Notes: generated by a model not told the origin, from the sequence alone. 64,000 bases of DNA from an uncultured Agathobacter sp. (GCA_934307695.1 CAKRCS010000008.1:1-64000); one strand, 5' to 3'. Counted from the stretch's first letter, positions 52,330 through 62,615 are shown. Numbers and translations: made by a program.

Positions 52330-54981
52330 GTGCTTGATGTAACACCAATGATGCAGCATTATCTGAAAACCAAAGAGGAAAACAAGGACTGCATCTTATT
52401 TTACCGTCTCGGTGATTTTTACGAGATGTTCTTTGAGGATGCAAAGATCGCATCCAAGGAGCTGGAACTGACTTTGACCGGAAAAAGCTGCGGCATGGAG
52501 GAGCGCGCACCGATGTGCGGTGTGCCGTTCCACGCGGCAGATACCTATATCAACCGGCTTGTGGCAAAGGGCTACAAGGTCGCCATCTGCGAGCAGGTGG
52601 AGGATCCGAAGCTTGCCAAGGGAATCGTCAAGCGTGAGGTCATCCGCATCGTCACGCCGGGAACCAATATCGATATGCAGTCGCTGGACGAGACTAAGAA
52701 CAATTATATTATGAGCATTGTCTATCTGGCGGACAAATATGGCGTTGCAATCTGTGATGTCACGACCGGAGACTTTTTCGTGACGGAGGTGGATTCGGAG
52801 CGCAAGCTTTTAGACGAGATGAACAAATACGCGCCATCGGAGGTCATCTGCAATGAAGCCTTCTACATGAGCGGCGTGGACATCGAGGATATGAAGAATC
52901 GCCTGTCGATCGCGGTATCGTCACTAGATGCATGGTATTTCGGGGATGAGCTGGCGAAGGAGACGCTATTGTCCCATTTTAAGGTGGCATCGTTACAGGC
53001 ACTCGGCCTTGAGGATTATGACTGCGGGGTGATCTCTGCGGGTGCGCTTTTGAAGTACCTCTATGATACGCAGAAAAATTCAATGGAGCACATTCTTGCG
53101 ATCCATCCGTATTCCATCGGCAAGTTTTTGATCCTCGACAGCTCCACAAGACGAAACCTTGAGCTGGTGGAGACGCTTCGTGAGAAGCAGAAGAGAGGAT
53201 CTCTTCTGTGGGTGCTGGACAAGACAAAGACCGCAATGGGCGCGAGACTGCTGCGCTCGTATGTGGAGCAGCCGTTGATTGAAAAGGCGGAGATCATCAA
53301 GCGCCAGAAGTTTATCGAGACACTGAACAAGCAGGCAATCACAAGAGATGAGTTCCGCGAATACTTAAATCCAATCTATGATCTGGAGCGTCTGATCACC
53401 CGGATCAGTTATCAGACTGCCAATCCGAGGGATCTGATCGCATTCCGCAATTCCATCGAGATGCTTCCGCCGATCCGCACGCTGCTTGCAGACGTTGACT
53501 GTGCGCTTGCAGATGAGATCAAGGCAGATTTTGACTGTCTGGAGGATCTCTACGAGCTGATCGAGTCCTCCATTCAGGAGGAGCCGCCGATCAGTGTACG
53601 CGAGGGCGACATCATCAAGGACGGATACAACGAGGAGGTTGACCGGTTACGGAGCGCAAAGACGCAGGGAAAGAGCTGGCTTGCCGATGTGGAGGCAAAG
53701 GAGCGCGAAAAGACCGGAATCAAGAATCTCCGTATCAAATACAACAAGGTCTTCGGCTATTATCTTGAAGTTACCAATTCCTTTAAGGATCAGGTGCCAG
53801 ACTATTATGTGCGTAAGCAGACGCTCACAAACGCGGAACGCTATATTACACCGGAGTTAAAGGAGCTCGAGGACACGATCCTCGGTGCGGAGGACCGTCT
53901 GGTGTCTTTGGAGTATGAGCTGTTCCGTCAGGTGCGCCAGCAGATCGGGGACAATGTGCTCCGTATCTTAAAGACGGCAAAGGCGATTGCAAAGCTTGAC
54001 GTGTTTGCGTCTCTTGCACTGGTTGCACAGCAGAATAATTACTGCAAGCCGAAGATCAATGAGAGTGGAACGATCGACATCAAGAACGGCAGACATCCGG
54101 TGGTGGAGAAGATGATACCGAACGGTATGTTTATCGACAATGACACCTATCTGGACAATGGCAAAAACCGTATCTCCATCATCACAGGACCGAATATGGC
54201 AGGTAAGTCCACCTATATGCGGCAGACTGCGCTGATCGTGCTCATGGCGCAGATTGGAAGCTTTGTCCCGGCGGAGAGCGCGAACATTGGTATTGTCGAC
54301 CGTATCTTTACGAGAGTCGGTGCGTCGGATGACCTTGCATCCGGCCAGAGTACCTTTATGGTTGAGATGAACGAGGTGGCAAACATTCTGCGGAATGCAA
54401 CCTCCGATTCGCTGCTGATCCTCGATGAGATCGGGCGCGGAACCAGCACCTTTGACGGACTAAGTATCGCGTGGGCGGTGGTCGAGCATATCAGCAACCC
54501 GAAGCTGCTTGGAGCCAAGACACTTTTTGCTACGCATTACCATGAGCTTACCGAGCTTGAGGGCAAGCTGGACAATGTGAACAATTACTGCATCGCGGTC
54601 AAGGAGAAGGGCGACACCATCGTATTTTTGCGCAAGATCGTAAAGGGCGGCGCGGACAAGAGCTATGGTATCCAGGTGGCGAAGCTTGCCGGACTTCCGG
54701 AGAGCGTCATCGACCGTGCGAATGAGATCGTAAACGAGCTGCTTGCCAACGACATCTCGGATATTGCCAAAAATATCACCGTGGATAAGTCCGGCGGCAC
54801 ATCCAGGAAGAAAAAGGAGCATCTCGATGAGGTTGACCTTGCGCAGATGTCACTTTTTGATACGACAAGCGATGATTCCATCATCGACGAGCTGCGCAAC
54901 ATCGAGATCAGTAATCTGACACCGCTCGATGCGCTGAACAAGCTAAACGAATTGCAGAACAAGGTAAAAAACCGCTGGTAA
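52330..54981 (+). CDS. mutS: DNA mismatch repair protein MutS
   Basis: 883 residues. It starts at GTG 52330, where the protein aligns with the family's T-P-M-x-Q-x-Y-L. The mismatch-recognition motif is GDFYEMFFEDA with the Phe-x-Glu pair (residues 28-38). Connector, lever and clamp domains follow. The ATPase has Walker A GPNMAGKSTYMRQ (about 619-631), the Walker B region LLILDEIGRGTSTFDG, and ATHYHELTEL. It recognises mispaired bases and recruits MutL, encoded 64 nt downstream. A stretch of GAGAGGG lies upstream of the GTG. Confidence 0.98.
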   Translation: MLDVTPMMQHYLKTKEENKDCILFYRLGDFYEMFFEDAKIASKELELTLTGKSCGMEERAPMCGVPFHAADTYINRLVAKGYKVAICEQVEDPKLAKGIVKREVIRIVTPGTNIDMQSLDETKNNYIMSIVYLADKYGVAICDVTTGDFFVTEVDSERKLLDEMNKYAPSEVICNEAFYMSGVDIEDMKNRLSIAVSSLDAWYFGDELAKETLLSHFKVASLQALGLEDYDCGVISAGALLKYLYDTQKNSMEHILAIHPYSIGKFLILDSSTRRNLELVETLREKQKRGSLLWVLDKTKTAMGARLLRSYVEQPLIEKAEIIKRQKFIETLNKQAITRDEFREYLNPIYDLERLITRISYQTANPRDLIAFRNSIEMLPPIRTLLADVDCALADEIKADFDCLEDLYELIESSIQEEPPISVREGDIIKDGYNEEVDRLRSAKTQGKSWLADVEAKEREKTGIKNLRIKYNKVFGYYLEVTNSFKDQVPDYYVRKQTLTNAERYITPELKELEDTILGAEDRLVSLEYELFRQVRQQIGDNVLRILKTAKAIAKLDVFASLALVAQQNNYCKPKINESGTIDIKNGRHPVVEKMIPNGMFIDNDTYLDNGKNRISIITGPNMAGKSTYMRQTALIVLMAQIGSFVPAESANIGIVDRIFTRVGASDDLASGQSTFMVEMNEVANILRNATSDSLLILDEIGRGTSTFDGLSIAWAVVEHISNPKLLGAKTLFATHYHELTELEGKLDNVNNYCIAVKEKGDTIVFLRKIVKGGADKSYGIQVAKLAGLPESVIDRANEIVNELLANDISDIAKNITVDKSGGTSRKKKEHLDEVDLAQMSLFDTTSDDSIIDELRNIEISNLTPLDALNKLNELQNKVKNRW

Positions 54982-55045
54982 CAGCGATCCGGTGCAGCGG
55001 CTTTAAATGACTGCACCAGAACATTTTGTATATGAGGTAAAAAGA

Positions 55046-57136
55046 ATGCCGCAAATTCATTTGCTGAGTCAGGAAACGATTGATAAGATCGCGGCGGGAG
55101 AGGTGATCGAGCGTCCTTCCTCCGTCGTGAAGGAACTGGTGGAAAATGCGATCGACGCGCAGGCAACTGCAATAACGGTCGAGATCAAGGAGGGTGGAAC
55201 CTCGCTGATCCGCATCACGGATAACGGGTGCGGAATCCCAGCAGATCAAGTGAAGATCGCTTTTTTGCGTCACTCTACCAGTAAGATAAGCAGTGCGCTT
55301 GACCTGATGAATGTGTCATCCCTGGGCTTCCGAGGTGAGGCATTATCGAGTATTTCCGCAGTATCCCGCGTGGAGCTTATCACAAAGACTGCCAACGAGC
55401 TGTGCGGAGTCCGGTATCAGATCGAAGGCTCCAAGGAGATCGGGCTGGAGGAGATCGGTGCGCCGGACGGAACGACGTTTCTGGTGAAGGATCTGTTTTA
55501 CAATACGCCGGCGCGGAAGAAGTTCTTAAAGACACCGCAGACGGAAGCTGCGTACATCAGTGATGTGGTGGAGCATCTGGCTCTTTCCCACCCGGACATC
55601 ACATTTAAGTTCATCAACAATAACCAGACGAAGCTTCACACCTCTGGAAACGGCAACCGAAAGGATCTGATCTATCACATTTTCGGGCGTGAGATTGCGT
55701 CTGCGCTGCTTGAGGTGGACTACGAATGCGAGTTTTTCCATGTGAGCGGCTATATCGGAAAGCCGGTCATAACGCGCGGCAACCGCAACTATGAGAATTA
55801 TTTTATCAATGGAAGATATATCAAAAGCTCGCTGCTTTCCAAGGCGATCGAGGAGGGGTACAAGAATTTTCTGATGCAGCATCAGTACCCGTTTACTGTG
55901 CTGTATTTTACGTTTGACCAGTCAACGCTCGATGTCAATGTACATCCGAGCAAGATGGAGCTGCGCTTTGACCACAATCAGGAGATATACAAGCAGTTGT
56001 ATGATGTGATCTATGGAGCGCTGGCGCACCGCAACCTGATCCCGGATGTTCCGGTGGAGGAGCAGAAGGAGAAACGGGAGGAGCGTGTATACAAGGATCC
56101 AATCCCGGAACCGTTTGAAAAGCGGCGCATTCAGGAAATCCGGAATGCAATCACAAAAGACAGCCCGTATGAGCTGCGCTATCCGGAGCGGTTTCATCAG
56201 CAGCCGAAGCCGCAGAACGTGCAGACCGGACAAACGGGGCAGCAGATAAAGCATCCGGGTGTCATCAATATCACGCACGGTGCACACCTTGTCCGCGAGG
56301 ACAGTTTTACATCCGGGCTTATGCCGCAGACACAGGAAAATGCTGTGGAACAAGCACAGGCTCCGCAAAGCCAAGAGTATGCAGCGGCAGAACAGATACC
56401 GATTCCGCAAGGGCAGGAGCATACAGGACAGCAAACGTCCATCCCGGCACAGGGAAGCGGACAGCAGGCGGCGCAAAAAGAGCCGGAAGCTGTGCAGGAG
56501 CAGTACGAGGAGATCACACTTTCCTCCATCAGCCCGGACTTCATGACGCAGGCGGCGAAGAAGGAGCACCGGATCATCGGTCAGCTCTTTGACACCTACT
56601 GGCTGATCGAATATGATGAGAAGCTGTACATTATCGACCAGCACGCGGCGCATGAGAAGGTGCTCTATGAGCGCACGATGGCAAGGCTTCGGGAGAAGGA
56701 TTACACCTCCCAGATATTAAGCCCGCCGCTGATCCTCTCGCTGGATGCCAAAGAGCAGGAAGCACTTGAGCGTTTCCGCGAGCCGATCGAGAAGTTAGGC
56801 TACGAGGTGGAGCACTTCGGCGGAAAAGAATATATGATCAATGCGATTCCGGGCAATCTGTTTAATCTGGATATGAAGGATCTGTTTATCGAGATGCTCG
56901 ACGACTTTTCCAATATGTCCGGAAGGGAGACCCCGGAGCTGATCTTAGAGAAGGTTGCTTCCATGTCCTGCAAGGCCGCGGTCAAGGGAAACAACCGGCT
57001 GTCCATGCCGGAGATACAGAGTCTGATCGATGAGCTTTTGACGCTGGACAACCCGTACAACTGCCCGCACGGCAGACCAACGATTATTTCCATGACCAAA
57101 TATGAGCTGGAAAAGAAATTTAAGAGGATTATCTGA
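55046..57136 (+). CDS. mutL: DNA mismatch repair protein MutL (endonuclease type)
   Basis: 696 residues. The N-terminal GHKL ATPase has LLSQETIDKIAAGEVIERPSSVVKELVENAIDAQA (about 5-39), ITDNGCGIP, and GFRGEALSSISAV. A Gln-rich linker (about 380-495) connects to the C-terminal domain. That domain carries the metal-dependent nicking motif D-Q-H-A-x2-E-x4-E (DQHAAHEKVLYE, about 531-542), a SCKAAVKGNN segment and CPHGRP, as in B. subtilis MutL. Such a MutL nicks the new strand without MutH. I start at ATG 55046 with GAGG upstream; the frame extends to 55007. TGATG overlaps the miaA start. Confidence 0.97.
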   Translation: MPQIHLLSQETIDKIAAGEVIERPSSVVKELVENAIDAQATAITVEIKEGGTSLIRITDNGCGIPADQVKIAFLRHSTSKISSALDLMNVSSLGFRGEALSSISAVSRVELITKTANELCGVRYQIEGSKEIGLEEIGAPDGTTFLVKDLFYNTPARKKFLKTPQTEAAYISDVVEHLALSHPDITFKFINNNQTKLHTSGNGNRKDLIYHIFGREIASALLEVDYECEFFHVSGYIGKPVITRGNRNYENYFINGRYIKSSLLSKAIEEGYKNFLMQHQYPFTVLYFTFDQSTLDVNVHPSKMELRFDHNQEIYKQLYDVIYGALAHRNLIPDVPVEEQKEKREERVYKDPIPEPFEKRRIQEIRNAITKDSPYELRYPERFHQQPKPQNVQTGQTGQQIKHPGVINITHGAHLVREDSFTSGLMPQTQENAVEQAQAPQSQEYAAAEQIPIPQGQEHTGQQTSIPAQGSGQQAAQKEPEAVQEQYEEITLSSISPDFMTQAAKKEHRIIGQLFDTYWLIEYDEKLYIIDQHAAHEKVLYERTMARLREKDYTSQILSPPLILSLDAKEQEALERFREPIEKLGYEVEHFGGKEYMINAIPGNLFNLDMKDLFIEMLDDFSNMSGRETPELILEKVASMSCKAAVKGNNRLSMPEIQSLIDELLTLDNPYNCPHGRPTIISMTKYELEKKFKRII

Positions 57137-58089
57137 TGCAGAAGAAACCGATGGTCATATTGACCGGACCGACGGCGGTTGGAAAGACGGCACTGTCGAT
57201 CGCACTTGCCAAAAGAATCAACGGCGCTATCATATCGGCAGATTCCATGCAGGTATATAAGTACATGGATATCGGCTCCGCAAAGATAATGCCGCAGGAG
57301 ATGGACGGAGTGCGGCATTATCTGGTCGATGTGCTGCGGCCGGAGGAAGAATTCCACATTGTGCGCTTTAAGGAGATGGCGAAGGCGGCACTAGCGGAAA
57401 TATATGCAAACGGGCAGATCCCGGTCATCGTCGGGGGAACCGGATTTTACATTCAGGCGCTTTTGTATGATATTGATTTTGATGATCAGGAAGCGGACGA
57501 GGCATTCCGGAGTAAAATGCAGCACTTTGCAGACGAAAATGGTGCCGAGGCACTGCATGAAAAGCTAAGGGAGATTGATCCGGACTCCTACGAAGCCATT
57601 CACGCCAACAATGTAAAGCGTGTGATAAGGGCGCTGGAGTATTTCCACCTGACCGGACAGCCGATTTCGGCGCACAATGAGGCGGAACGGCAGAAGGAAT
57701 CACCGTACAATTTTGCATATTTTGTGTTAAATGATGACCGGGATAAGCTGTATGCGCGCATCGAGGCACGCATTGACCAGATGTTACAGCAGGGGCTTGT
57801 GGAGGAAGTCATGCGGCTTAAGGAGATGGGCTATCACCGGGAGATGGTCTCCATGCAGGGGCTTGGCTACAAGGAGATCCTTGATTACCTTGACGGAAAG
57901 ACCACGCTTGACGAGGCAGTTTACATCCTAAAGCGCGACACCAGACATTTTGCGAAGCGCCAGCTTACCTGGTTTAAGCGGGAGCGCGATGTGTGCTGGA
58001 TCGATAAGCCGTCATATCACGATAACGAGACAGAAATACTGGATGCAATGCTTGCCATTTTGCGCGAAAAACAGATCATTGCAGACTAG
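57136..58089 (+). CDS. miaA: tRNA dimethylallyltransferase
   Basis: 317 residues. P-loop GPTAVGKTALSIALA (about 11-25), SADSMQVYKYMDIGSAKI (about 36-53), HYLVDVLRPEEEF, GGTGFYIQALLYDIDF, VKRVIRALEYF and QLTWFKR near the C-terminus are all family motifs. It transfers dimethylallyl to A37 of tRNAs reading UNN codons, including tRNA-Phe. The ATG overlaps the mutL stop by one base (TGATG), so the three genes mutS-mutL-miaA form a tight unit. A PLP-enzyme gene follows at 58109. Confidence 0.97.
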   Translation: MQKKPMVILTGPTAVGKTALSIALAKRINGAIISADSMQVYKYMDIGSAKIMPQEMDGVRHYLVDVLRPEEEFHIVRFKEMAKAALAEIYANGQIPVIVGGTGFYIQALLYDIDFDDQEADEAFRSKMQHFADENGAEALHEKLREIDPDSYEAIHANNVKRVIRALEYFHLTGQPISAHNEAERQKESPYNFAYFVLNDDRDKLYARIEARIDQMLQQGLVEEVMRLKEMGYHREMVSMQGLGYKEILDYLDGKTTLDEAVYILKRDTRHFAKRQLTWFKRERDVCWIDKPSYHDNETEILDAMLAILREKQIIAD

Positions 58090-58108
58090 AAGAAACGAAG
58101 GAGCATAT

Positions 58109-59398
58109 ATGAATCAGTTATTAGAGGAACAATACAAAAAGCTTGGAATCTCGCCGGAGGTATTACAGTTTGGCACTTCCATCGAGAAGGACTTAAAGGA
58201 ACGCTTTGACCGGATCGATGCGGTTGCGGAATTTAACCAGATGAAGGTCATTGCCGCAATGCAAAAAAACAAAGTAAGTGCGGAGTGCTTTAATAGTTCC
58301 AGTGGATATGGATATAATGATATAGGAAGAGATACATTGGAACAGGTATATGCAGATCTGTTCTGTGGGGAGGACGCGCTTGTGCGCCCGCAGATCACCT
58401 GTGGAACACATGCGCTCGCACTTGCGCTGATGTCCAATTTAAGACCGAAAGATGAGCTGCTTTCGCCTGTCGGCAAGCCGTATGACACACTTGAGGAAGT
58501 GATCGGGATCCGCCCGTCCAAGGGCTCGCTGGCGGAATACGGCGTGACGTATTCTCAGGTGGATCTTCTGCCGGATGGCGCGTTTGATTATGAAAATATC
58601 CGTAAGGCGATCAACGAGCGCACGCGCCTTGTGACGATCCAAAGATCCAAGGGCTACCAGACCAGACCAACCCTGTCCGTCGACCGGATCGGGGAGCTGA
58701 TCGCATTCATCAAAGGAATCAAACCGGATGTGATCTGCATGGTCGATAACTGCTACGGAGAATTTGTGGAGGAGAAGGAGCCGCTTGAGGTCGGCGCGGA
58801 TATGATCGTCGGCTCACTCATCAAGAATCCGGGCGGCGGACTTGCACCGATCGGCGGCTATATCGTCGGCAAGAAGGAGTGCGTGGAGAATGCGGCCTAC
58901 CGCCTGACCTCACCGGGACTCGGAAAAGAGGTAGGCGCGTCCCTCGGCGTGATTCAGTCGTTCTATCAGGGCTTGTTTCTGGCACCAACCGTCGTAAGCG
59001 GTGCGTTAAAGGGCGCAATCTTTGCGGCAAATATCTATGAGAAGCTCGGCTATGACGTGATTCCGGATGGAACCGAGAGCCGCCACGACATCATCCAGGC
59101 GGTCACCTTCCACAACCGGGATGCGATGATCGCCTTCTGTGAGGGCATTCAGGCGGCTGCTCCGGTTGACAGCTATGTGACACCGGAACCGTGGGCGATG
59201 CCGGGATATGACAGCGATGTCATCATGGCTGCAGGCGCTTTCGTGCAGGGATCTTCCATCGAGCTGTCCGCGGACGGTCCGGTGAAGGAGCCGTATGCCG
59301 TGTACTTCCAGGGAGGACTTACCTGGTACCACGCGAAGCTCGGCATTTTGTCGTCCTTACAAAAACTTTATGAACGCAATCTTGTTAAGCTGGACTAA
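58109..59398 (+). CDS. PLP-dependent methionine gamma-lyase family protein
   Basis: 429 residues. It belongs to the fold type I PLP enzymes previously annotated as aluminium-resistance proteins (YnbB in Bacillus). Motifs: SSSGYGYNDIGRDTLEQVYADLF, TCGTHALALALMSNL (about 98-112, PLP phosphate), VDNCYGEFVEEKEP (cofactor Asp), GSLIKNPGGGLAPIGGYIVG (about 235-254), where Lys should form the Schiff base. Substrate unknown; C-S or C-O lyase activity is possible. I start at ATG 58109 with AAGGAG upstream. The frame extends into miaA, where a second start has no ribosome site. Likely in the same unit as miaA. Confidence 0.9.
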   Translation: MNQLLEEQYKKLGISPEVLQFGTSIEKDLKERFDRIDAVAEFNQMKVIAAMQKNKVSAECFNSSSGYGYNDIGRDTLEQVYADLFCGEDALVRPQITCGTHALALALMSNLRPKDELLSPVGKPYDTLEEVIGIRPSKGSLAEYGVTYSQVDLLPDGAFDYENIRKAINERTRLVTIQRSKGYQTRPTLSVDRIGELIAFIKGIKPDVICMVDNCYGEFVEEKEPLEVGADMIVGSLIKNPGGGLAPIGGYIVGKKECVENAAYRLTSPGLGKEVGASLGVIQSFYQGLFLAPTVVSGALKGAIFAANIYEKLGYDVIPDGTESRHDIIQAVTFHNRDAMIAFCEGIQAAAPVDSYVTPEPWAMPGYDSDVIMAAGAFVQGSSIELSADGPVKEPYAVYFQGGLTWYHAKLGILSSLQKLYERNLVKLD

Positions 59399-59428
59399 TT
59401 GTGATAAGATAACTTGATATTATATGAT
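59399..59428 (+). promoter_or_regulatory. radC promoter
   Basis: TTGTGA (59399-59404), an 18-nt spacer, and TATGAT (59423-59428), just downstream of the PLP-enzyme stop. Confidence 0.5.
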
Positions 59429-59466
59429 GTCTGTTTGTGCTTTTGGGAGAGAGTAGAAAGGAAAAC

Positions 59467-60153
59467 ATGGATAGACATGTAATTGTAAAAGAGCTTCCGG
59501 AGTCAGAACGCCCATATGAGAAATTTGTAAAATATGGTGCGGGTGTGCTCTCGGACGCAGAGCTTTTGGCGATCATCATCAAGAGCGGCACCAGGAATAA
59601 GACGGCGCTTGAGCTGTCGCGGGAGCTGCTGTGCCAGAGGCATAGGAACCTGCTCAACCTCTATGAAATGTCCATGGAGGAGATGATGCGCACTAACGGC
59701 ATCGGCAGGGTAAAGGCGATCCAGCTGAAGGCGGTCGCGGAGCTTTCTATGCGCATTGCAAGGACACAGCGCGGCTATCAGCTAAGGCTTGACTGTGCAG
59801 GCTCTGTCGCGGATTACTATATGGAGCAGATACGCCATGAGAAGCAGGAGGTTCTGATGTGTGCGTACTTCGACGCGAAGGCGAACTTTCTCGGAGATGC
59901 GAGGCTTTCGGTCGGGAGCACCAGCTATGCGTATTTTTCACCGAGGGAGGTGCTTCGGGGCGCACTCGAAAAGAATGCATCGGCGCTGATCCTTCTCCAC
60001 AATCATCCGAGCGGAGATCCGTCTCCGAGCAAGGATGATATGCGGGTGACGGAGCGTATGCGGGAATGCGCGGCATTGTTTGACATCTGCCTTGCAGATC
60101 ACATCATCATCGGTGACAACCAGTATTTTAGTTTTAAAGAACAAAGCATATAA
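59467..60153 (+). CDS. radC: RadC family JAB/MPN-domain protein
   Basis: 228 residues. N-terminal helix-hairpin-helix region (EEMMRTNGIGRVKAIQLKAVAEL, about 68-90), C-terminal JAMM metalloprotease-like fold with LLHNHPSGDPSPSKDD (about 178-193), the His-x-His-x10-Asp zinc signature. Despite the name, a DNA repair role is not established for this family. Its position just ahead of mreB is conserved in Firmicutes. Start at ATG 59467 because GAAAGGA precedes it; a longer frame from 59437 lacks a ribosome site. Confidence 0.95.
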   Translation: MDRHVIVKELPESERPYEKFVKYGAGVLSDAELLAIIIKSGTRNKTALELSRELLCQRHRNLLNLYEMSMEEMMRTNGIGRVKAIQLKAVAELSMRIARTQRGYQLRLDCAGSVADYYMEQIRHEKQEVLMCAYFDAKANFLGDARLSVGSTSYAYFSPREVLRGALEKNASALILLHNHPSGDPSPSKDDMRVTERMRECAALFDICLADHIIIGDNQYFSFKEQSI

Positions 60154-60174
60154 CAAAAGGAAGAGGTAAACGCA

Positions 60175-61191
60175 ATGAACAACAATGTATATGGTATAGA
60201 TCTCGGAACGAGCAATTTAAAGGTCTTTTCCAAGTCCAACGGCAAGATCTTTATGGAAAAAAATACCATTGCCATTCGTGGAAAGGATGAGATTTTTGCT
60301 TACGGTGATAAGGCATATGCAATGTATGAGAAGGCACCGGAATCCATTCAGGTCGTGTTCCCGGTTACAACCGGAGTGATCGCTGAGTTTCATGATATGG
60401 AGGAGTTCATTTACGAATTTTTGGATGACAAGACCAAGGGCAAGGTCAAAAACGCAGAGTTTGTCGTTGCGGTTCCAACCGACATCACGGATGTGGAGAA
60501 GCGTGCGTTTTATGAGCTTTTTACAGGGAAGCGCTTTCATGCAAAGAGCGTCTTACTGTGCGAGAAGCCGATCGCGGATGCCGTCGGACTTGGAATTGAT
60601 GTCAATGAGCCGACCGGTGTCATGATCGTCAATATGGGCGGGGATACCACAGAAATCTCCGTGATCTCCTTAGGAGGGCTGGTTCTCAGCGATCTGCTCC
60701 ACTTTGGAGGCAATCGTCTCGACGAGTCCATCATCAGCTATATCCGCAAGGAGTTCAACCTCATCATTGGACAGAAGACAGCAATGCAGTTAAAGGAACG
60801 CATCGGTTCCGGACTTCCGGGCAGAACCGAGACGATGGTTGTTGTCGGACGCGATGTGGTCAGCGGACTCCCAATCGAAATGGAAATCTCGGCTGAGGTT
60901 GTCTACAACGCGATCAAGGCAAATCTGGAATCAATCTGTTCCTCCATCAAGATGATCCTTGAGAAGACTCCGCCGGAGCTTGCGAAGGATATCATCCATT
61001 CCGGCATCTATATCACGGGCGGCGGAGCAAAGATCGATAATCTGGATAAGCTGTTTGAGCAGATTTCCAACATCAAGGTAAATGTAAGTGATGCACCGGA
61101 GGAAAGCTCCGTAAGAGGACTGGTTAAGATTGTTTCTGATCCGAAGTACCGCTATTTACCGTTTACAATCAAGAATAGTCTATTGAAATAG
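60175..61191 (+). CDS. mreB: Rod shape-determining protein MreB
   Basis: 338 residues. Actin-like ATPase motifs: VYGIDLGTSNLKVF (phosphate 1, residues 5-18), FVVAVPTDITDVEKRAF, VMIVNMGGDTTEISVISLGGL (phosphate 2), FGGNRLDESIISYI, and GIYITGGGAKIDNLDKLFEQ (adenosine motif near 285). It polymerises under the membrane and guides lateral wall synthesis. Followed after 8 nt by mreC, with mreD and a PBP2 gene beyond: a full elongasome operon. Some residues differ from B. subtilis MreB (for example TDITDVEKRA for T.GIT.VE.RA), within the normal range. Confidence 0.95.
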   Translation: MNNNVYGIDLGTSNLKVFSKSNGKIFMEKNTIAIRGKDEIFAYGDKAYAMYEKAPESIQVVFPVTTGVIAEFHDMEEFIYEFLDDKTKGKVKNAEFVVAVPTDITDVEKRAFYELFTGKRFHAKSVLLCEKPIADAVGLGIDVNEPTGVMIVNMGGDTTEISVISLGGLVLSDLLHFGGNRLDESIISYIRKEFNLIIGQKTAMQLKERIGSGLPGRTETMVVVGRDVVSGLPIEMEISAEVVYNAIKANLESICSSIKMILEKTPPELAKDIIHSGIYITGGGAKIDNLDKLFEQISNIKVNVSDAPEESSVRGLVKIVSDPKYRYLPFTIKNSLLK

Positions 61192-61199
61192 AGGGTTTC

Positions 61200-62072
61200 A
61201 TGAAGGGTTTTCGTAACAAGAAAAAAGCAATACCAACGAAATATATTCTGCTTAGTCTTACCGTTGTGTGCGTCTTAGCGATTCTTTTGTCCCTTACCTT
61301 AAACATAACCGGAGGACCGCTGAATTCTGTCGCCGGTTATATTTTTGTTCCGATGCAGAGAGGAATCAACAATCTCGGACAGAACATTTCATCGAAGGCA
61401 AACGACTTTCGGACGCTAAGCGAAGTGCTTGCAGAAAATGAAAAGCTAAAGCAGCAGAATGATGAGCTGATGACACAGCTTAACACCATCATGCTTGAGA
61501 GCTATGAGCTGGAGAACTACCGCGAATTGTTTGAACTGGATGAAAAATATCCAAGCTATGAGAAGGTCGCTGCCAATGTTATCGCGAAGGACAGCGGGAA
61601 TTGGTTCCACACGTTTACCATCGACCGTGGAACGAACAACGGATTAAAGGTCGGGATGAATGTCATTGCCGGAAGCGGACTTGTCGGGATCATCACGGAT
61701 GTCGGACCGAATTACGCGAAGGTGCGCAGCATTATTGACGATTCGAGCAACGTGAGCGCGATGGTTACAACGACGCAGGACAATTTCAATGTCAAGGGTG
61801 ATCTGGAAAAGCTCACAAGCGACGGCGTGATCACATTTTCCGAGCTTCGGGACACTGAGGATAAGGTCAGCATCGGTGATCCGGTGGTGACTTCCTATGT
61901 ATCGGATCAGTACCAGCAGGGGATTTTGGTCGGTTACATTGCAAGTATCGAGCCGAATGCCAACAACCTGACAAAGTCCGGCACCATCACACCGGTTGTC
62001 GATTTTGAACACATTCAGGAGGTTCTTGTCATTCTCGACATCAAGAATACAGGAAACACGGACGGCAATTAG
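61200..62072 (+). CDS. mreC: Rod shape-determining protein MreC
   Basis: 290 residues. Short basic N-terminus, one membrane helix (about 15-37), a coiled coil (about 62-100, LAENEKLKQQNDELMTQLNTI), and the periplasm-facing beta domain with VAANVIAKDSGNWFHTFTIDRGTNNGLKVGMNVIAGSGLVGIITDVGPNYAKVRSIIDDSSNVSAMV, which is the family signature. It links MreB to the transpeptidase and RodA. GAGGG precedes the ATG, with an 8-nt gap after mreB. Confidence 0.96.
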   Translation: MKGFRNKKKAIPTKYILLSLTVVCVLAILLSLTLNITGGPLNSVAGYIFVPMQRGINNLGQNISSKANDFRTLSEVLAENEKLKQQNDELMTQLNTIMLESYELENYRELFELDEKYPSYEKVAANVIAKDSGNWFHTFTIDRGTNNGLKVGMNVIAGSGLVGIITDVGPNYAKVRSIIDDSSNVSAMVTTTQDNFNVKGDLEKLTSDGVITFSELRDTEDKVSIGDPVVTSYVSDQYQQGILVGYIASIEPNANNLTKSGTITPVVDFEHIQEVLVILDIKNTGNTDGN

Positions 62073-62093
62073 TTCGGTAGGAAAGGAGTTTGC

Positions 62094-62615
62094 ATGCGCC
62101 GGAAAATCGTTTTATTTTTGATCATTACGCTATGCTTTCTGCTGCAATCCACCTTTTTCCAGACATTTTCCTTTGCGGGGATATCCCCGAATCTGCTCGT
62201 TATTGTCGTATCGTCCTTCGGGTTCATGCGGGGGCGGAAAGAGGGAATGTTTGTCGGATTTTTTTGCGGACTGCTTGTAGACATTTTTTTCGGTTTTTAT
62301 CTCGGAATCTATGCTTTAATCTATATGTATATCGGGTATGTCAATGGAATATTCCAAAAGCGTTTTTACCCGGATGACATTAAGCTTCCGATGGCTTTGA
62401 TCGGGGCGAGTGATCTTTCCTTTAACCTTTTGATCTATCTGTTGCTGTTTTTCCTAAGGGGAAGATTCCAGTTCTGGTATTACCTAAAGAGCATCATCCT
62501 GCCGGAGTTTATCTACACGATGGTCATAACGATCTTTTTGTATTATCTGCTGTTAAAGATCAATCAGGGACTTGAGACAGTCGAAAAAAGGAGAGCAAAA
62601 AAGTTTGATTTATGA
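62094..62615 (+). CDS. mreD: Rod shape-determining protein MreD
   Basis: 173 residues with about five membrane helices. It starts MRRKIVLFLIITLCFLLQSTFFQTFSFAGISPNLLVIVVSSFGFMRGRKEGMFVGFFCGLLVDIFFG, with the P-N-L-L and G-x-x-x-G-L-L-x-D segments of MreD. AAAGGAG lies before the ATG, 21 nt after mreC. Its end overlaps the following PBP gene by 11 nt. Confidence 0.93.
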   Translation: MRRKIVLFLIITLCFLLQSTFFQTFSFAGISPNLLVIVVSSFGFMRGRKEGMFVGFFCGLLVDIFFGFYLGIYALIYMYIGYVNGIFQKRFYPDDIKLPMALIGASDLSFNLLIYLLLFFLRGRFQFWYYLKSIILPEFIYTMVITIFLYYLLLKINQGLETVEKRRAKKFDL